A DNA stretch of 64,000 nucleotides. Source: Diplonema papillatum (taxonomy: Eukaryota; Euglenozoa; Diplonemea; Diplonemida; Diplonemidae). The notes below the pieces were generated by a model that was not told the DNA's origin, did no database searches, and saw only the letters and a program-made list of their open reading frames with translations. Of this stretch, positions 1 to 10,865 are shown one piece after another (the first letter of the stretch is position 1; each line of letters opens with the position of its first letter). Made by a program: the position numbers and the translations under genes. Where the stretch lies: NCBI GenBank assembly GCA_030068145.1, contig JAPJBO010000303.1, positions 1 to 64,000 on the forward strand, written 5' to 3'.

Positions 1-189
1 CGTGTGGTGTTTTGTGCATGCCTTCATGGTGCCTGACTTGATAGCTCCAAATGCTCTGTGGGTGTTCCTTGCGGTCATTCTCAGTGATCGGTAATTATTT
101 CCCTTTCCGACAAAGCCGGGTGTGAGAAGTACAGGTGGTTTGTTTGCGCACCAGGAAATTGTTCGAGACTAAATGCACGAAAATGCATT

Positions 190-3100
190 TCAACTCGAAA
201 ACTGGTGTCGAAAAGGGTGAAGCAACTCACCTTGCTGGGCAGTGCCAGGTGGTAGTATGCTGTGCCCGCACCGCCGCTGTCTAGGGTGCACTTGCCCTGC
301 AAAGTATCGCGAAAAGTTCGGTGGGCATACCGGGACGTACGTTGAACTCGGAAGCGTTGGTTCGCGCTTTGGAACGAAGCAGATTTTGTACCCAAAGTAG
401 CTTTCGTCGTCGACATCCCAATACAAGAACGGTTCGGTCACTCTCGTGTTCGCATCGATGTAGTAGCTCTCGTAGACGTGCTCGTGGTCCTCCTTATCCA
501 ACCCGGCCTCATACAACTCGTCGCATGACTTATCGGAATCGACTACAACGACGTAACCATCAGCGCAAAGACTGGCTTCTTCGTACTCTTCTCCTTCGAC
601 CATAGCCCGCGCAGCTTCGCCACAGCTTGAGGAGAAGGTTCGGTTGGAGGGCCAGCCGGTCACATTGGCAATGACAACTTCCTTCGTTTTCGGGGGTGAG
701 CATTCGTCGGTCGGACACGACGGCTGCTTGATGATACCGGCTTCCGGTGTAAACCACGGGGGACAGCTGTCACCACAGTCGGAAGTCACGTCAGATACTT
801 TCCTAACGGCGATGCAAATTGCTTCCAGATCGTAGTCAGACTCCTCGTCCCAATAGCACCCCCCATTTGCGCAACTGGCTTCATCTGTGTAGCTCCAGCA
901 ACCTTCTTCTTGCTGTCGGGAGCACCAACCAATTTCCGAGTCCCAGAAGCAGACGCTTCGCTCAGTGCACGCTTCGGCCGATTTCTGGTCTTCACATGCC
1001 GTGCTTGCCGGCGGGGGCATCACCACTTGCAAACAATTCTCGCCTTCCCACACGTCGTTGCACCAGCACATGCCCTCGCCATCGCACGTGCCGCGCCCGT
1101 TGCAAGAAATGTCGGCGTTGCAGTACTTCGAGCACAGAACGCCGCCGGAGGTGAACCAGTCGGCTTTGCAGTGTGAGCACTGACCGGTTTCCTCGTCCAT
1201 TGACATGTGCGGACTCGGGCAGGCGCATGAGTACTCGGAAGACTGGTCGTCGAAGTCGAGGGCTGCTTCGTGATTATCGAGGCACGCGGTGAGAGAACCC
1301 AGCGCGCACTCGTCCCATATGCACTGGTCGTATGCGCCCTCGTTGTCGGAACAGTACTTCTGACGCTGGCAGCATGACTCCGCATGGAGTTTGCCAGCGT
1401 CATCGTCGCAAATCCACACGGTGGGGTCTGGCACCTTGATTGGATCTTCTTCGCAAATGCCGCACTCCTCATCAGGAACACCATCCCAGCATTTCGGAAT
1501 CGACGTCACCGCACATGGCGGCGGCCCAGTCCGGCAGTGGAAGTACGGTGCCACGCCTCCATCGCAGGCTTTCAAGTCATCTGTAAAACACTGCAGCTCA
1601 CCAGTACCGGGTTTCCCACTGCCAGGCTTTCCAAGACAAAGTCCGGCAACTCCGTCTTCTTCCGGCGACAAGCCAAAGTGCTTTATGTACGTGTCAATCG
1701 CTTTGCTCCGTGCCGACATGGCAACTTCCAAGGAAACGTTCTTCGACATGACACCGTGGATCATCACCTCGTCAGAGACCTCAAACACGTAGCTCGGGGC
1801 GGCGCTTTTGACAACCTTAATGTTACCTGCCTTCGTAATGGACACAGGTTGTGCGGGGGGGCACTCTTCCATGCCAGCCGGGCAGTTTCTCGGGAGGATG
1901 ACCCAGTCCCCCCCCTCCAATATGTTGGCGACTTCGTCTATCGTGTACAGTGTGCAGTTTACCCTCAAGGTGCCGTCTATACGGACCTCAGCGGATCCCC
2001 CGCGCTCGTCCCAAATAGTCAACTGCTTCATACATGTCGCCTTCGTGTTGCATTTGTAGTGCCGCGCGGTGATGTGCAAGGTGCCGACGGAGTACATTTC
2101 GTACTGAATGTTGTGGATGGAGCTCGTAACGTCGTCGAACACGTACCCGGGCCCAAAGAAGTCGTACTTCTCTCCTTCGAACGTCGTGTAGTGCGGGTCG
2201 CCCCAAGCTGTGCAGGTGTACAGACCTTTTTCGCAGGCGGAACCAGTGAACCCGACTTTGCACGTGCACTGACCGATTGTGTTACAGTTTCCATTTCCAC
2301 TGCAAGTTGTCGTCGCGTTACATGTCGTGCCGCAGTCGTCGCCGTAGTATCCAGCGGGGCAGGCTTTGAGGCACCTGTTGGAATTCGAGTTCCATCTGCA
2401 CGCGGATTTTCCATTACAGGCAGACTTTGTCTTCTGCCCAGCACACGGATGCATGCACGAGATTCCAGTTTCCTCGTCGCTGTACGAATACCCTTCTTCA
2501 CACCAGCACTCAGCGGAGCCACTGCAGGCGCCGTGTGCATTGCACGTAACCAAAGCGTCGCAGTACAGCTCACAGCTGGGTCCATAGTAGTTGTCTCTGC
2601 ACGACGCGCAACCGGCCCCCCCGTGATTGCCGACGCAAATCTCAGCTTCGCATAGCCCCTCTTCAAGCAACACACGTTCAACCGACTCCGCGCACTGCGA
2701 CTCTTCTTCGCTGTCGATCCAACCCATGTTGCAGTTTTCCTGCAGGCACTGTTGGTAGTACTGTGGCCCCGCGCAATCTTTAAACTGAGCACAGCACGCC
2801 TCAGCCCAGGAAAAAGCCACAGGATTCTGCAGACAACTTTCACCAACCACCGTGCATCCTCCTTGGCCGAGGGGCAGTCCTTTGCAGAACTTGATGCTGG
2901 AATCCGGCACATCTGTCGTAAAATCCGGATTTTCTGTGTACTTTTCGCCGAAGTCGTGGGAGCAGTCCAACGGCCAGCCCGTGGGTTCAATCGGCTCTTC
3001 ACAGTACCCGGTGCAGACACCGGTCACACCTTCCAGACTACCGTAATGTTCGATGAAAACGTTAACGTAAGGCGCTTTGAACGATGTGTCCTGCACGACT

Positions 3101-5964
3101 TTGATGCGCAAGCTGTTTTCGGGAACTTCGAATACTAGCTCGCTGACGTCTTCTGACACGGATGTTGCACTCACTAACGCAATGTCGCCAATCAACCTCG
3201 GGAGCATGCCTTCGTCGGATGAGAGCAAGGAGTCGACGATTGTCAATTCAGAGCCGTTTTTGACGTAAATAAACCCGTTTTCTGGGGTCTCCGTCTCGTG
3301 ATTCGCGTTGATCTCCAGCACGATGTTGCCTGCTTTGAACTGGACCTGCTTCGTGCACGCCACCTGCGCCTGTTCAATGTCAGCGCAGGTGTAGTGCTTC
3401 GTGTAGATCGAGTACCGACTGTCATTGTACAGCAACGACGACCCGTCAGCGCCCGCGAAGTCGTACTGCTTCCCGTTGAAATTGGAGACGTGCGACGATC
3501 CCCAGGCGGAGCAGCGCGTCCGCTCCCAGGCGCAGTTTGGGCCGCCCCACCCGGATTGGCAGGAGCAGGTGCCTTCGTTCGTGCACTCGCCTCTTCCCGA
3601 GCACGTATCCTCGGCTTTGCAGTACATGTTGCAGAGCTCCGTGTAGTAGTACGCTGGGCAGGAAGGGAAGCAAATTCTCGCCGACGCGCTCCACAAACAG
3701 CCCGATTCCCTCTCGCAGTACGACTTCTCCTTGTGGTTGCACAAGGCGCGCACACATCCTTGCATGCTTACCGAAACTGATCCGGACACGGATGCGAGCA
3801 CTGCATCATCGTTGGGCAATCCACCGTATTCGCAGAACACCCCGCCTACGCTTTCGGGTGACTCCATAGCGAAATCGGACCAAGTCGCGTCTGGCATAAA
3901 CACTCCGTAGTCAGCGCTTCCCAGGTTGTCCGGTTGGTCCATGCCCCAGTTTACAAACTGGCCTTCGAACGCCGTGAACTGCCGCGACCCTTTGCCAATC
4001 AACAAACCCGTGCCCTCAGATGTCATGCCTTCCGGCCCTGTCACCCACCTCCAAACCGCTTCCATTCCCGCATCAGAGAGACCAATCCAACCCGGGTGCA
4101 CGGAAAGCCTGTTCACCACAGCGTTCTCGGTCGCCGAAGTGATCGTGGCCAAGTACCCAGACAGCCCAAGAACCGTCGATTCCTCACACTGTGCCTTGGC
4201 GTCAGACCATGAAAGGCTGGGTTTGTCCAGGAACCGGTAAAAGTGGCCGGTTGCGCCGCTGTAGGTGACGTCACCAAGGTACCAAGAGATGGTGCGCGGG
4301 GAGAAGTCTTCAGCCTCGGTTGCGAATTGAATGGAGCGCACCACCTTTTTGAGCACTTCTGCAGTGCCGCTGGAAGGCAGCGTGATCGTGAGCTCGCACG
4401 TCTCCTTCGAGTACTGCGCGGAGATCGGGTCCGCCGGCTCACCCGTGTAGGAAGTGCGCAGCGAGTCCTCGGGAAGACATCCTGTTTGAATCTTCGCAGT
4501 TACTTTTCTGATAGGGTCGGAGGGTAAAGCGGCGAAGCCAACACCTGCGAACAAAACGGCCGGATCTGTGCCGTGAATGTAAGTCAGGTCGCTCGATTCC
4601 TTGTCTGCTCCAGAGAGGTAGTAAGTGCCTTCTTCGTAGCCTCCTACCCACTTGCAACGCGAATTCGCGACGGCTTCGCAGCTTTCGGAGTCCCCGATGG
4701 CTCTCCCGCCTGTCTGGCAGGTTTGCACGTCTTCCAGGGCTAACTCTTCGGCGATGTACTCCAACCGAGCGATGTCGCCCTCGTAGTACCGTCCGTCGCC
4801 AGCACCGAACTGCTCGCTCGACCCGCTCCCTTCGCCGACGAACGCGTACCGCTTCGTCGCGGCCCCCACCCCGCCCTCGTGGACGGCGGTCTTCGTCTTG
4901 TCCACGGCGCCGTCCACGTAAATGACCTTCTTCGCATTTGGCTTGCTGTACGTCACGGTCACGCAGTGCCACTGGCCGTCGTTCACCACCGTCACGCCCT
5001 GCATGTCGTCCACGCCGCTCGTCGCGCCATGGGACGAAAACCCGACAACCCCCGTGTTTCCGTACACGAAAACGTTGAAGTATTGCGAGCGGTCGAAGTC
5101 CAGCAAGGACCAGTTGTCGAACGCGCCGCCGGAGAACGACGTGCGGAATACAACCGTCACCGAGAACGCGTCGAGGGTCTCGTCGTCGAAGTAGAAGCTC
5201 TTCAGTGCCAGGTACTGCTTCGCGCCGTCGAAGCTGAAATGCGACGGATCCTCGAATCCGGGCACGTACGACGGCGCCGTCGACGCGGGCTTCTCGCCAA
5301 TCTCGCCGACCCCTTGAGCAAGGATACCGTGGTGGCCTGCCCCGCTGTGGTCAACCCACAGGTCGCCGGTGACATAGTTACTCGCATCCAGAAGCAGCTC
5401 CAAGCCAGAACGAGCCATGCACTCACACGACCTCGCAGCCGCCTCCTCGCCAGGCAAAGCGTTATCCAACCCAAATGATGCCGCCGTGCAGTTCAGCCCT
5501 GAACCTTCGGTGGGAACCTTGGAGTACGTCCAGCCTGCATGTGCGCTGCCGAATTTCACCTCTGTAGTGCAAGCACACCACGTATGTTCCGCGCTGCAGT
5601 ACGTGAACGGAGTGTTGGCTGCTTTCTCGTAGCAAGACGATTGGTAGTATTCGTACGTAACGCTGGTGTCAGCGCTGCGGAACAAGCATTTGGGGACCAG
5701 CAGCGGGATTTCCTCTGCTTCGTTGAAGGTCACTCGCTCGAACCCTCGGCACCCCGCCTCGACGTAGCACAGCTTTTGGCACAGCGACGCGGATATCGTC
5801 TCCACTTCGGACTTGCCCGCGAAGGCGCCTGTCGTTAACGTGTACGGCTTCCCCTTGCCGCATCCGACCCCTTTGGCCACGCCGTATTCCCCAGCTTCAG
5901 TATCGTAGCACAGTGTTGCAGAGACAACAGCGATCGCGCTGACGTGCAGCGCGCAACGCAACAT
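190..5964 (-). CDS. Large secreted multidomain protein (LamG, C-type lectin, EGF, two VWD domains)
   Basis: Read as 1924 residues from the ATG at 5964. Residues 1-24 look like a signal peptide. A Cys-rich apple/PAN-like stretch (about 25-115) is followed by a LamG/concanavalin-like fold (about 185-415, with FDGAKQYLAL and WHCVTVTY), a C-type lectin domain (about 573-715: WIGLSD, VNWGMDQPDN, FCEYGG), EGF-like modules (about 778-811, 1135-1160, 1215-1245, 1615-1645) and two von Willebrand D domains (about 818-985 and 1251-1440; the second has the classic GDPHYTTFEGEKYDF). Short Cys repeats follow. No membrane segment is visible. By family this is an extracellular or surface adhesion/matrix protein; that role is inferred. 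The last ~50 residues are doubtful: a GTACGT donor-like site begins at 340, a TTTGCAG acceptor-like site ends near 297, and a GTGAGT donor-like site lies near 230. The phases do not join cleanly, so the true 3' end may lie beyond the window. Confidence 0.85.
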   Translation of the reverse strand: MLRCALHVSAIAVVSATLCYDTEAGEYGVAKGVGCGKGKPYTLTTGAFAGKSEVETISASLCQKLCYVEAGCRGFERVTFNEAEEIPLLVPKCLFRSADTSVTYEYYQSSCYEKAANTPFTYCSAEHTWCACTTEVKFGSAHAGWTYSKVPTEGSGLNCTAASFGLDNALPGEEAAARSCECMARSGLELLLDASNYVTGDLWVDHSGAGHHGILAQGVGEIGEKPASTAPSYVPGFEDPSHFSFDGAKQYLALKSFYFDDETLDAFSVTVVFRTSFSGGAFDNWSLLDFDRSQYFNVFVYGNTGVVGFSSHGATSGVDDMQGVTVVNDGQWHCVTVTYSKPNAKKVIYVDGAVDKTKTAVHEGGVGAATKRYAFVGEGSGSSEQFGAGDGRYYEGDIARLEYIAEELALEDVQTCQTGGRAIGDSESCEAVANSRCKWVGGYEEGTYYLSGADKESSDLTYIHGTDPAVLFAGVGFAALPSDPIRKVTAKIQTGCLPEDSLRTSYTGEPADPISAQYSKETCELTITLPSSGTAEVLKKVVRSIQFATEAEDFSPRTISWYLGDVTYSGATGHFYRFLDKPSLSWSDAKAQCEESTVLGLSGYLATITSATENAVVNRLSVHPGWIGLSDAGMEAVWRWVTGPEGMTSEGTGLLIGKGSRQFTAFEGQFVNWGMDQPDNLGSADYGVFMPDATWSDFAMESPESVGGVFCEYGGLPNDDAVLASVSGSVSVSMQGCVRALCNHKEKSYCERESGCLWSASARICFPSCPAYYYTELCNMYCKAEDTCSGRGECTNEGTCSCQSGWGGPNCAWERTRCSAWGSSHVSNFNGKQYDFAGADGSSLLYNDSRYSIYTKHYTCADIEQAQVACTKQVQFKAGNIVLEINANHETETPENGFIYVKNGSELTIVDSLLSSDEGMLPRLIGDIALVSATSVSEDVSELVFEVPENSLRIKVVQDTSFKAPYVNVFIEHYGSLEGVTGVCTGYCEEPIEPTGWPLDCSHDFGEKYTENPDFTTDVPDSSIKFCKGLPLGQGGCTVVGESCLQNPVAFSWAEACCAQFKDCAGPQYYQQCLQENCNMGWIDSEEESQCAESVERVLLEEGLCEAEICVGNHGGAGCASCRDNYYGPSCELYCDALVTCNAHGACSGSAECWCEEGYSYSDEETGISCMHPCAGQKTKSACNGKSACRWNSNSNRCLKACPAGYYGDDCGTTCNATTTCSGNGNCNTIGQCTCKVGFTGSACEKGLYTCTAWGDPHYTTFEGEKYDFFGPGYVFDDVTSSIHNIQYEMYSVGTLHITARHYKCNTKATCMKQLTIWDERGGSAEVRIDGTLRVNCTLYTIDEVANILEGGDWVILPRNCPAGMEECPPAQPVSITKAGNIKVVKSAAPSYVFEVSDEVMIHGVMSKNVSLEVAMSARSKAIDTYIKHFGLSPEEDGVAGLCLGKPGSGKPGTGELQCFTDDLKACDGGVAPYFHCRTGPPPCAVTSIPKCWDGVPDEECGICEEDPIKVPDPTVWICDDDAGKLHAESCCQRQKYCSDNEGAYDQCIWDECALGSLTACLDNHEAALDFDDQSSEYSCACPSPHMSMDEETGQCSHCKADWFTSGGVLCSKYCNADISCNGRGTCDGEGMCWCNDVWEGENCLQVVMPPPASTACEDQKSAEACTERSVCFWDSEIGWCSRQQEEGCWSYTDEASCANGGCYWDEESDYDLEAICIAVRKVSDVTSDCGDSCPPWFTPEAGIIKQPSCPTDECSPPKTKEVVIANVTGWPSNRTFSSSCGEAARAMVEGEEYEEASLCADGYVVVVDSDKSCDELYEAGLDKEDHEHVYESYYIDANTRVTEPFLYWDVDDESYFGYKICFVPKREPTLPSSTYVPVCPPNFSRYFAGQVHPRQRRCGHSILPPGTAQQGELLHPFRHQFSS

Positions 5965-7442
5965 ATTGATTGTCTCTTGAGCGGAACAGTTTTCTTCCTG
6001 AGCGAAGATTTGTGGTTCGATGGTAGTTGGACACGAATTGAATAATGTGCCGCGCTTTCTTCTTAGATTTGTGGTTCGAACCCCCTCCCCCCCGGTGCCC
6101 TTACTGTGGATGGCAACCGGGTCTAAGTTGAACTAACCGCACGTCACTGACTAATGCCATGTGTGGGAAATCGCCACTTTTTCGCTGACCCTCGCCGCGC
6201 AAGCCTGGCTTCCGTGGAACATCCCGAAAAGATCGGGATGTCATTGCATGGTGTTGGTTAACGAAAAGCAAGACAGAGGCTTAAGTAAGGGTTTCTTCTT
6301 TTGCTCTGTTTCCGGTTTTCCCGCTTTTTGCCCCAGCTCTCTGCACAACCCTTTCTCTTGGTCATGGCGTCTTCTTGAGAGCCTTGAGGTCTCCAAAATC
6401 TTGCAAGCGTTCTCCTTCACGTCCTGAGTTGTATTACAAGCCGGCCGAACTGGGGAAATTTCAATTTGTTTTCTTTTTCCAAAACCAGTTTTGGAAAACC
6501 GAGAAAACCGCCCTAACTGAAGGTAAAGAAGTGTCCACCCAATCGTGCTAGTGATGTCAGTTGCAAACAACTAAACAGTTCTCGTCAGACAATCCGGACG
6601 AGCCGAAACTTCGACCACGGCAGCTAGTGGATTGGACTTCTCCTTTCCGGTTTTCAACGCTTGCTACAGGCGGGAAACACTATATCACCTTCGTCACAGG
6701 AGACCTCTTCAGGACATCATGATTCCCACGATTCCTTGTGTTCATTGGGCGAGGAGTTTCCCTAAACAAACCCAGCCTGCTGGCTCGGATGCGTGCCAGA
6801 ATCGTGCACCCAACGCCTATTGCGAGTTGATAACCTCAAGAAAATGCAAATCACAAAAGTGCAAGTAGAAAGCTTTGGTACAGTAGTGCTCACTCTAGGG
6901 GAAAGGTAGGGGCAACACAAGCATTCAGAAAAGGTGCCACAGTCGAAAGCCGTGAGGCTATTGAGCACACAAGACGACCACCTTGCGCCACCTGCACTTC
7001 ACCTGGTGGTGACAAGGGTGCGCCTTTGGTGGTCGACCTCACCTGAAAGACGTTCCGCGACTCTTTGGTATAGCCGGGGTTGTAGCTGACAACGGCTAGT
7101 CACGGGGCAGACATGCCCACGGGAAAACCCTGCCAGACTTCCCTTTTTATTCTACTCCGACGGCGCCAATCGTCGCACAGTTCGGCCCTGCTGCCCGGAA
7201 TTGTGGCAAGAAGCCATTTTGATACACTCGGCTTCGCACACAGCGGCCGACATCTCCCGAGCCCGATAGCGAACACGAGTACAGCGACGGAAAGATGCAA
7301 AGGACTTTGAAAAGAGGGTCAAAAGTCCCTGCGACCGGTGGGCGAAGAGTTTGGAGATGCGGTCAGATCCCAATTATTGCTCCTTCACTCGGACCTATTC
7401 GGCCGTCCAAAAGTAGCTGTGCCCTCTTCCTTGAGCTTGTCG
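5965..7442. other. Intergenic, no gene seen
   Basis: Spacer between the secreted protein and the metacaspase-like gene. Open frames here are short with no recognisable domain. A GGTTCGAACCCC box near 6070 is like a tRNA T-arm, but no matching acceptor or anticodon stem could be built. Confidence 0.5.
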
Positions 7443-9179
7443 TCAGTAGTAAGCATCGAGCTGGCCGTGTGGGCGCCAGCTGCCGATGGCGGTTGCGAGG
7501 TAAGCTTGCAGCGCCTGTCGGTCGGCGCCTTCGGCCCGTATCATTTCGATGCGCTGGGCACCCAGCGAGCAGTTGAAGTTGAAGGGCAGCGGGTGCTGTG
7601 TGTACAGGCAAGGGGACGGCGGCAGGTTGTCGTCGACCTCCAGTCCTTGCCACAGCAGCGACAACAGATGCGCCGCTGAGGGCTGCGCGATGCTGTTCAA
7701 AGCTCTGCAGTAAGCGACGGACAGGCTCGCTTTTCCGGCTGCCGAGTCTTTGCGGACTCCAATGGACAGGACAAGCCCCGCGGTCCCGGGTTGGTTGTAC
7801 CCAGTTCCTTCCAAGGTGGTGAACGATTCCGGACCCTTTCGGCCAGACGTCTTCGCGATGCCCCAAGGCAAGGCCATGATCACACCACCTTCTGGCATGT
7901 CCGACACGATCGTGACTTTCACGCCGCCGGCGACCCGCAGCAAACGGCAGATTTCCTCCCCCGAAATGATGCCTGCGCGCGCGTAGTCGCAAGGGCAGAT
8001 CCCGTCGACGATGTTGACCGACGAAGACGGCGAGAACGTGTTCTCGTCGCTGTACCGGATGTTGTCGGGGACGCCCTGGCCCTGCCCGCCGTGTCCCGCG
8101 AAGGCCAGGAACAGGGAATCGCCCGGCGTGGCAGTGTCAACCAGCCATTTCAGCGACTTGAGAATGTTCTGCCGCGTCGGCTTCGCCTTCGCGGTGTCGT
8201 CGCTGAGGAGCACCTTCTCCCCGCCGAAGCCCTGGGCGCAGAGGAAGTCGCTCAGGTGGTGGATCTTCGACACCGCGTCCGGGATCTCGTACTTCGTGTT
8301 CGGGTACTGGATGGCTATCAAAACGGCGCGGTGCGCCCCCACGATGGCGGGGCGCGTCTCCGTAATCTCCTCCAGGTTCACGGGCTCCGGCGTCGGCGCG
8401 GGAATGGGGTGCAGCTGCGGGACACCTGTCGACGCGTGTACTGCATGCAACGAATCAACGACACGCTGCAGCCGGACCAATTCCTCCATAGGCTGCCCCG
8501 TTCCGGACAGGCCCATGGCTGCCACAGGTTCCAGCCCGGTGCTTGCAGCGAGCATCGGCCTCTTGGGCGATGCTGGCTTCGCCATCGGAATCGGCAATGC
8601 CCGATGAACGACCCCTTCCATGTGCTTCACGGGATTGAGCACAGACTGCCGGTGGGTTGCTTGGTCGTGCCTCAGCAGCAGCATGAAGTAGATGCTGCGC
8701 AATAAAGCTTGGTTCGGTGTGCTGACCAGTAGCGAGTTCAAGGTGTCGTCGAGGGGATTCCAGACGTCGATCCTGAGGCTCTTGGTTTTCTCGTTGTGGT
8801 ACAGCTCCTTGATGTTTCGAATCGCAAACTCGTCTATGACAGTGCCCAGCGCGTTGTAGACTTTTACGGTTCGGTCGATAATAGTGAAAGACCCGTCCTC
8901 AACGACATGCGACGCATTGTACGTCAGCACGATGTTGTCGCGGTACTCGGCGCAGCTGACGGCAAGGGCTTCTTCAGAGCTGAGGCCCATGCGCTTCTCC
9001 CACCATCGTTCCTGATCCGGATTGCCGATGTCGTGGCCCTCCGGAAACAACTCGCGCAGCAAGCGGCAGTACTCCTGTCCAGCTTTGACGAGTTCTTCGT
9101 AGTCGACTCTGTCTACATAATGCGTTTCTTTCGTGCCGAGCACGGCGACACGTTGCATCGCCGCTACGATTTCCTGCAC
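7443..9179 (-). CDS. Metacaspase-like (C14) protein, catalytic Cys apparently lost
   Basis: 578 residues from the ATG at 9179. Residues 283-435 resemble the caspase p20 fold: HRAVLIAIQYPNTKYEIPDA (first strand), a segment ending in DSLFLAFAGHGGQ (His363, the dyad His), and CDYARAGIISGEEICRLL, which matches the family's conserved PvDy...G.I.ddEl block. The next strand should end in the DxCHSG motif. Here it reads VTIVSDMPEGGVIMALP (about 422-438), with Met/Pro where Cys/His belong. Metacaspases are Cys proteases that cut after Arg/Lys; without the Cys this copy is predicted to be a pseudoprotease. The N-terminal ~175 residues include a beta-rich segment (about 75-170) that could be PH-like; this is unproven. 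A Pro-rich linker separates the halves. No intron is needed. Confidence 0.75.
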   Translation of the reverse strand: MQEIVAAMQRVAVLGTKETHYVDRVDYEELVKAGQEYCRLLRELFPEGHDIGNPDQERWWEKRMGLSSEEALAVSCAEYRDNIVLTYNASHVVEDGSFTIIDRTVKVYNALGTVIDEFAIRNIKELYHNEKTKSLRIDVWNPLDDTLNSLLVSTPNQALLRSIYFMLLLRHDQATHRQSVLNPVKHMEGVVHRALPIPMAKPASPKRPMLAASTGLEPVAAMGLSGTGQPMEELVRLQRVVDSLHAVHASTGVPQLHPIPAPTPEPVNLEEITETRPAIVGAHRAVLIAIQYPNTKYEIPDAVSKIHHLSDFLCAQGFGGEKVLLSDDTAKAKPTRQNILKSLKWLVDTATPGDSLFLAFAGHGGQGQGVPDNIRYSDENTFSPSSSVNIVDGICPCDYARAGIISGEEICRLLRVAGGVKVTIVSDMPEGGVIMALPWGIAKTSGRKGPESFTTLEGTGYNQPGTAGLVLSIGVRKDSAAGKASLSVAYCRALNSIAQPSAAHLLSLLWQGLEVDDNLPPSPCLYTQHPLPFNFNCSLGAQRIEMIRAEGADRQALQAYLATAIGSWRPHGQLDAYY

Positions 9180-10188
9180 CCATTTTGAAAAGCGTACTGT
9201 AAAGGGGATACACCCTCCAATTAATAGGGCACACTATGAGCGGCGTATCTGCCGCATCTGCAGCTTCGCGTTTCTCTTGGGTGGTGGAATATTTTGGGCG
9301 TTTGCCCGGCGCCCAAAACGGATTTGCGGGTTCCCGTTCAGGGTTTGGTGAGAAAGTCATCTTTCGATGGTGCTTGCCTGGCATGTCATTTCGACATCTC
9401 GTAAGAAAGTCATCTTCAAAGATGCTTGCCTGAGAAAGTCATGTTTAGATGATGCTTGCCTGGCATGTCATCTCGACATCTCGAAGTCGAAACTGTGTGT
9501 AATGCACCTGAAGGCGAAGGCATCTTCCTGAGCTGCGGCCCGTGATCCCAGCAGTGTTCTCCCGATCCGGATTCCTGATAGCCCAAAGCTCGCGCAACTC
9601 GTGTACAAATGTACAAGCAAAACGTATGAGGAGCGAGGATACTACGGACACGACGAGAAGAATGTATGCATCTGTGTGTAAATGTCGAAGCGAAACAAAA
9701 GAATCTGGCCGGCAGCTACAGAAGCAGCTGTCGGGCATTTCGGCCGGACACGCAGGGCGTATGGACTGATGAAGGTTGTAGAGAGGGAAAGGGAGCCGCA
9801 AATGCCGGAAGAGGCGTGCTTTTGAATTCACTGGTTACAGAGTCGCAAAGGCAGCAATGCCTGGTGGACAGCATATTTTCTGAGCTGCACTGACGAACCA
9901 AACAACGAGCAAAGAACATCAACTGATCCATGCTGGTGAAAACTATCCCTCATGCGCGGCCGTTGTTCCGTGTTTTGAGGTGGCGATTCCGGCAAGGGGG
10001 GGGTTCCGCGGGGCAAAGAAATAGAACGCTTTCATTCTGTCGCGGGAAACGATTCCGGTACCATCGGCGCGACGACATCGTCGATCGGATGAGAAGGCCA
10101 CACCGCCACGCAACTAGAAGCATGTATCGTTCTAGCTCTTTGATATGCATGCGCTCTGCGGGAGCTGGCGAGTGTCCAGTGTGTGATG
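9180..10188. other. Intergenic, no gene seen
   Basis: Apart from the short tandem repeat near 9350-9485 nothing is recognisable. Open frames are short and low quality. Confidence 0.45.
9348..9484 (+). repeat. Short tandem repeat, about 2.5 copies
   Basis: Two full units and one truncated middle unit share GAGAAAGTCAT, then GATGCTTGCCTGGCATGTCAT and a CGACATCTCG end. Each full unit is about 54 bp. It lies about 170 bp upstream of the metacaspase-like start codon. Confidence 0.7.
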
Positions 10189-10752
10189 CTACAAGAGGCT
10201 AGGTGAAACCTTTGCATCATTGAAGTAGTCGGCAAGAACATCGAGGGGCATGCTGATGTCATCAAAGCGGTCGTGGGGCATCAGCCGCTCCTCGACTTCC
10301 CGGTGGTATTCGTACGATGCCGGATGCGACGAAGGCACCGGCGAGAGACCCCTACTGTACGACGCTGCTGGGCTTCCCTGAGGTGACCGACTGCCCAATG
10401 ATGATGTTGTGTTGCGCAATCGGTCTCGTGCGGCATTAATTCCGGACCCAACCACTGGAGGTGAACTCGGCACCGAGTAACTGAGGCCAGGCGTGTTCGG
10501 TTTCGACCGCTGGCTGCGGTTTGCGAGAGACGGCGTTTTGCAGCGGGGGCGGAAGCTGTGTTCGGCAAGCAGGTCGGTCGTGGTCCGTGGGTCTGGGTAC
10601 TTGAAGGAAAACAGCATGCTCTTCGACTGCATCGCTCGCTTCAGGGATATGCGCTTCGGCGGACAAACCAGCTGCGTGAACTTCCGTTCCAAAGCGTTCG
10701 CCACTGAGGACGTGCTTCGCGCCGACACAGGCGACAGCAGCACGTCGGTCAT
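10189..10752 (-). CDS. Hypothetical Ser/Pro-rich protein
   Basis: 187 residues from the ATG at 10752. I do not recognise the family. The N-terminal third (LERKFTQLVCPPKRISLKRAM) is basic. The middle is rich in Ser, Pro and Arg, suggesting disorder. The last ~40 residues (EVEERLMPHDRFDDISMPLD) look more ordered. No signal peptide or membrane segment. It is credible as coding because of its length, clean start and protein-like composition, but there is no homology evidence. It could be one exon of a longer gene. Confidence 0.45.
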   Translation of the reverse strand: MTDVLLSPVSARSTSSVANALERKFTQLVCPPKRISLKRAMQSKSMLFSFKYPDPRTTTDLLAEHSFRPRCKTPSLANRSQRSKPNTPGLSYSVPSSPPVVGSGINAARDRLRNTTSSLGSRSPQGSPAASYSRGLSPVPSSHPASYEYHREVEERLMPHDRFDDISMPLDVLADYFNDAKVSPSLL

Positions 10753-10865
10753 CGTGTCAGGGTCTTTGCACTCCGCGTCGTTGGTGCCCCACTCAGCTGT
10801 GTCGTTGTTTTGGGTGATCCGGGGTTCTTTCTTTTTCCAAGCCTTCGGGATTTAGTAGCAAAGAG

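Noticed and set aside
1384..2655. 423-codon plus frame and other plus frames inside 0.2-6 kb
   Set aside because: Antisense shadow of the secreted-protein gene, whose domains are clear on the minus strand.
6015..6090. Possible tRNA with GGTTCGAACCCC
   Set aside because: No acceptor stem or anticodon arm could be paired; only one box matches.
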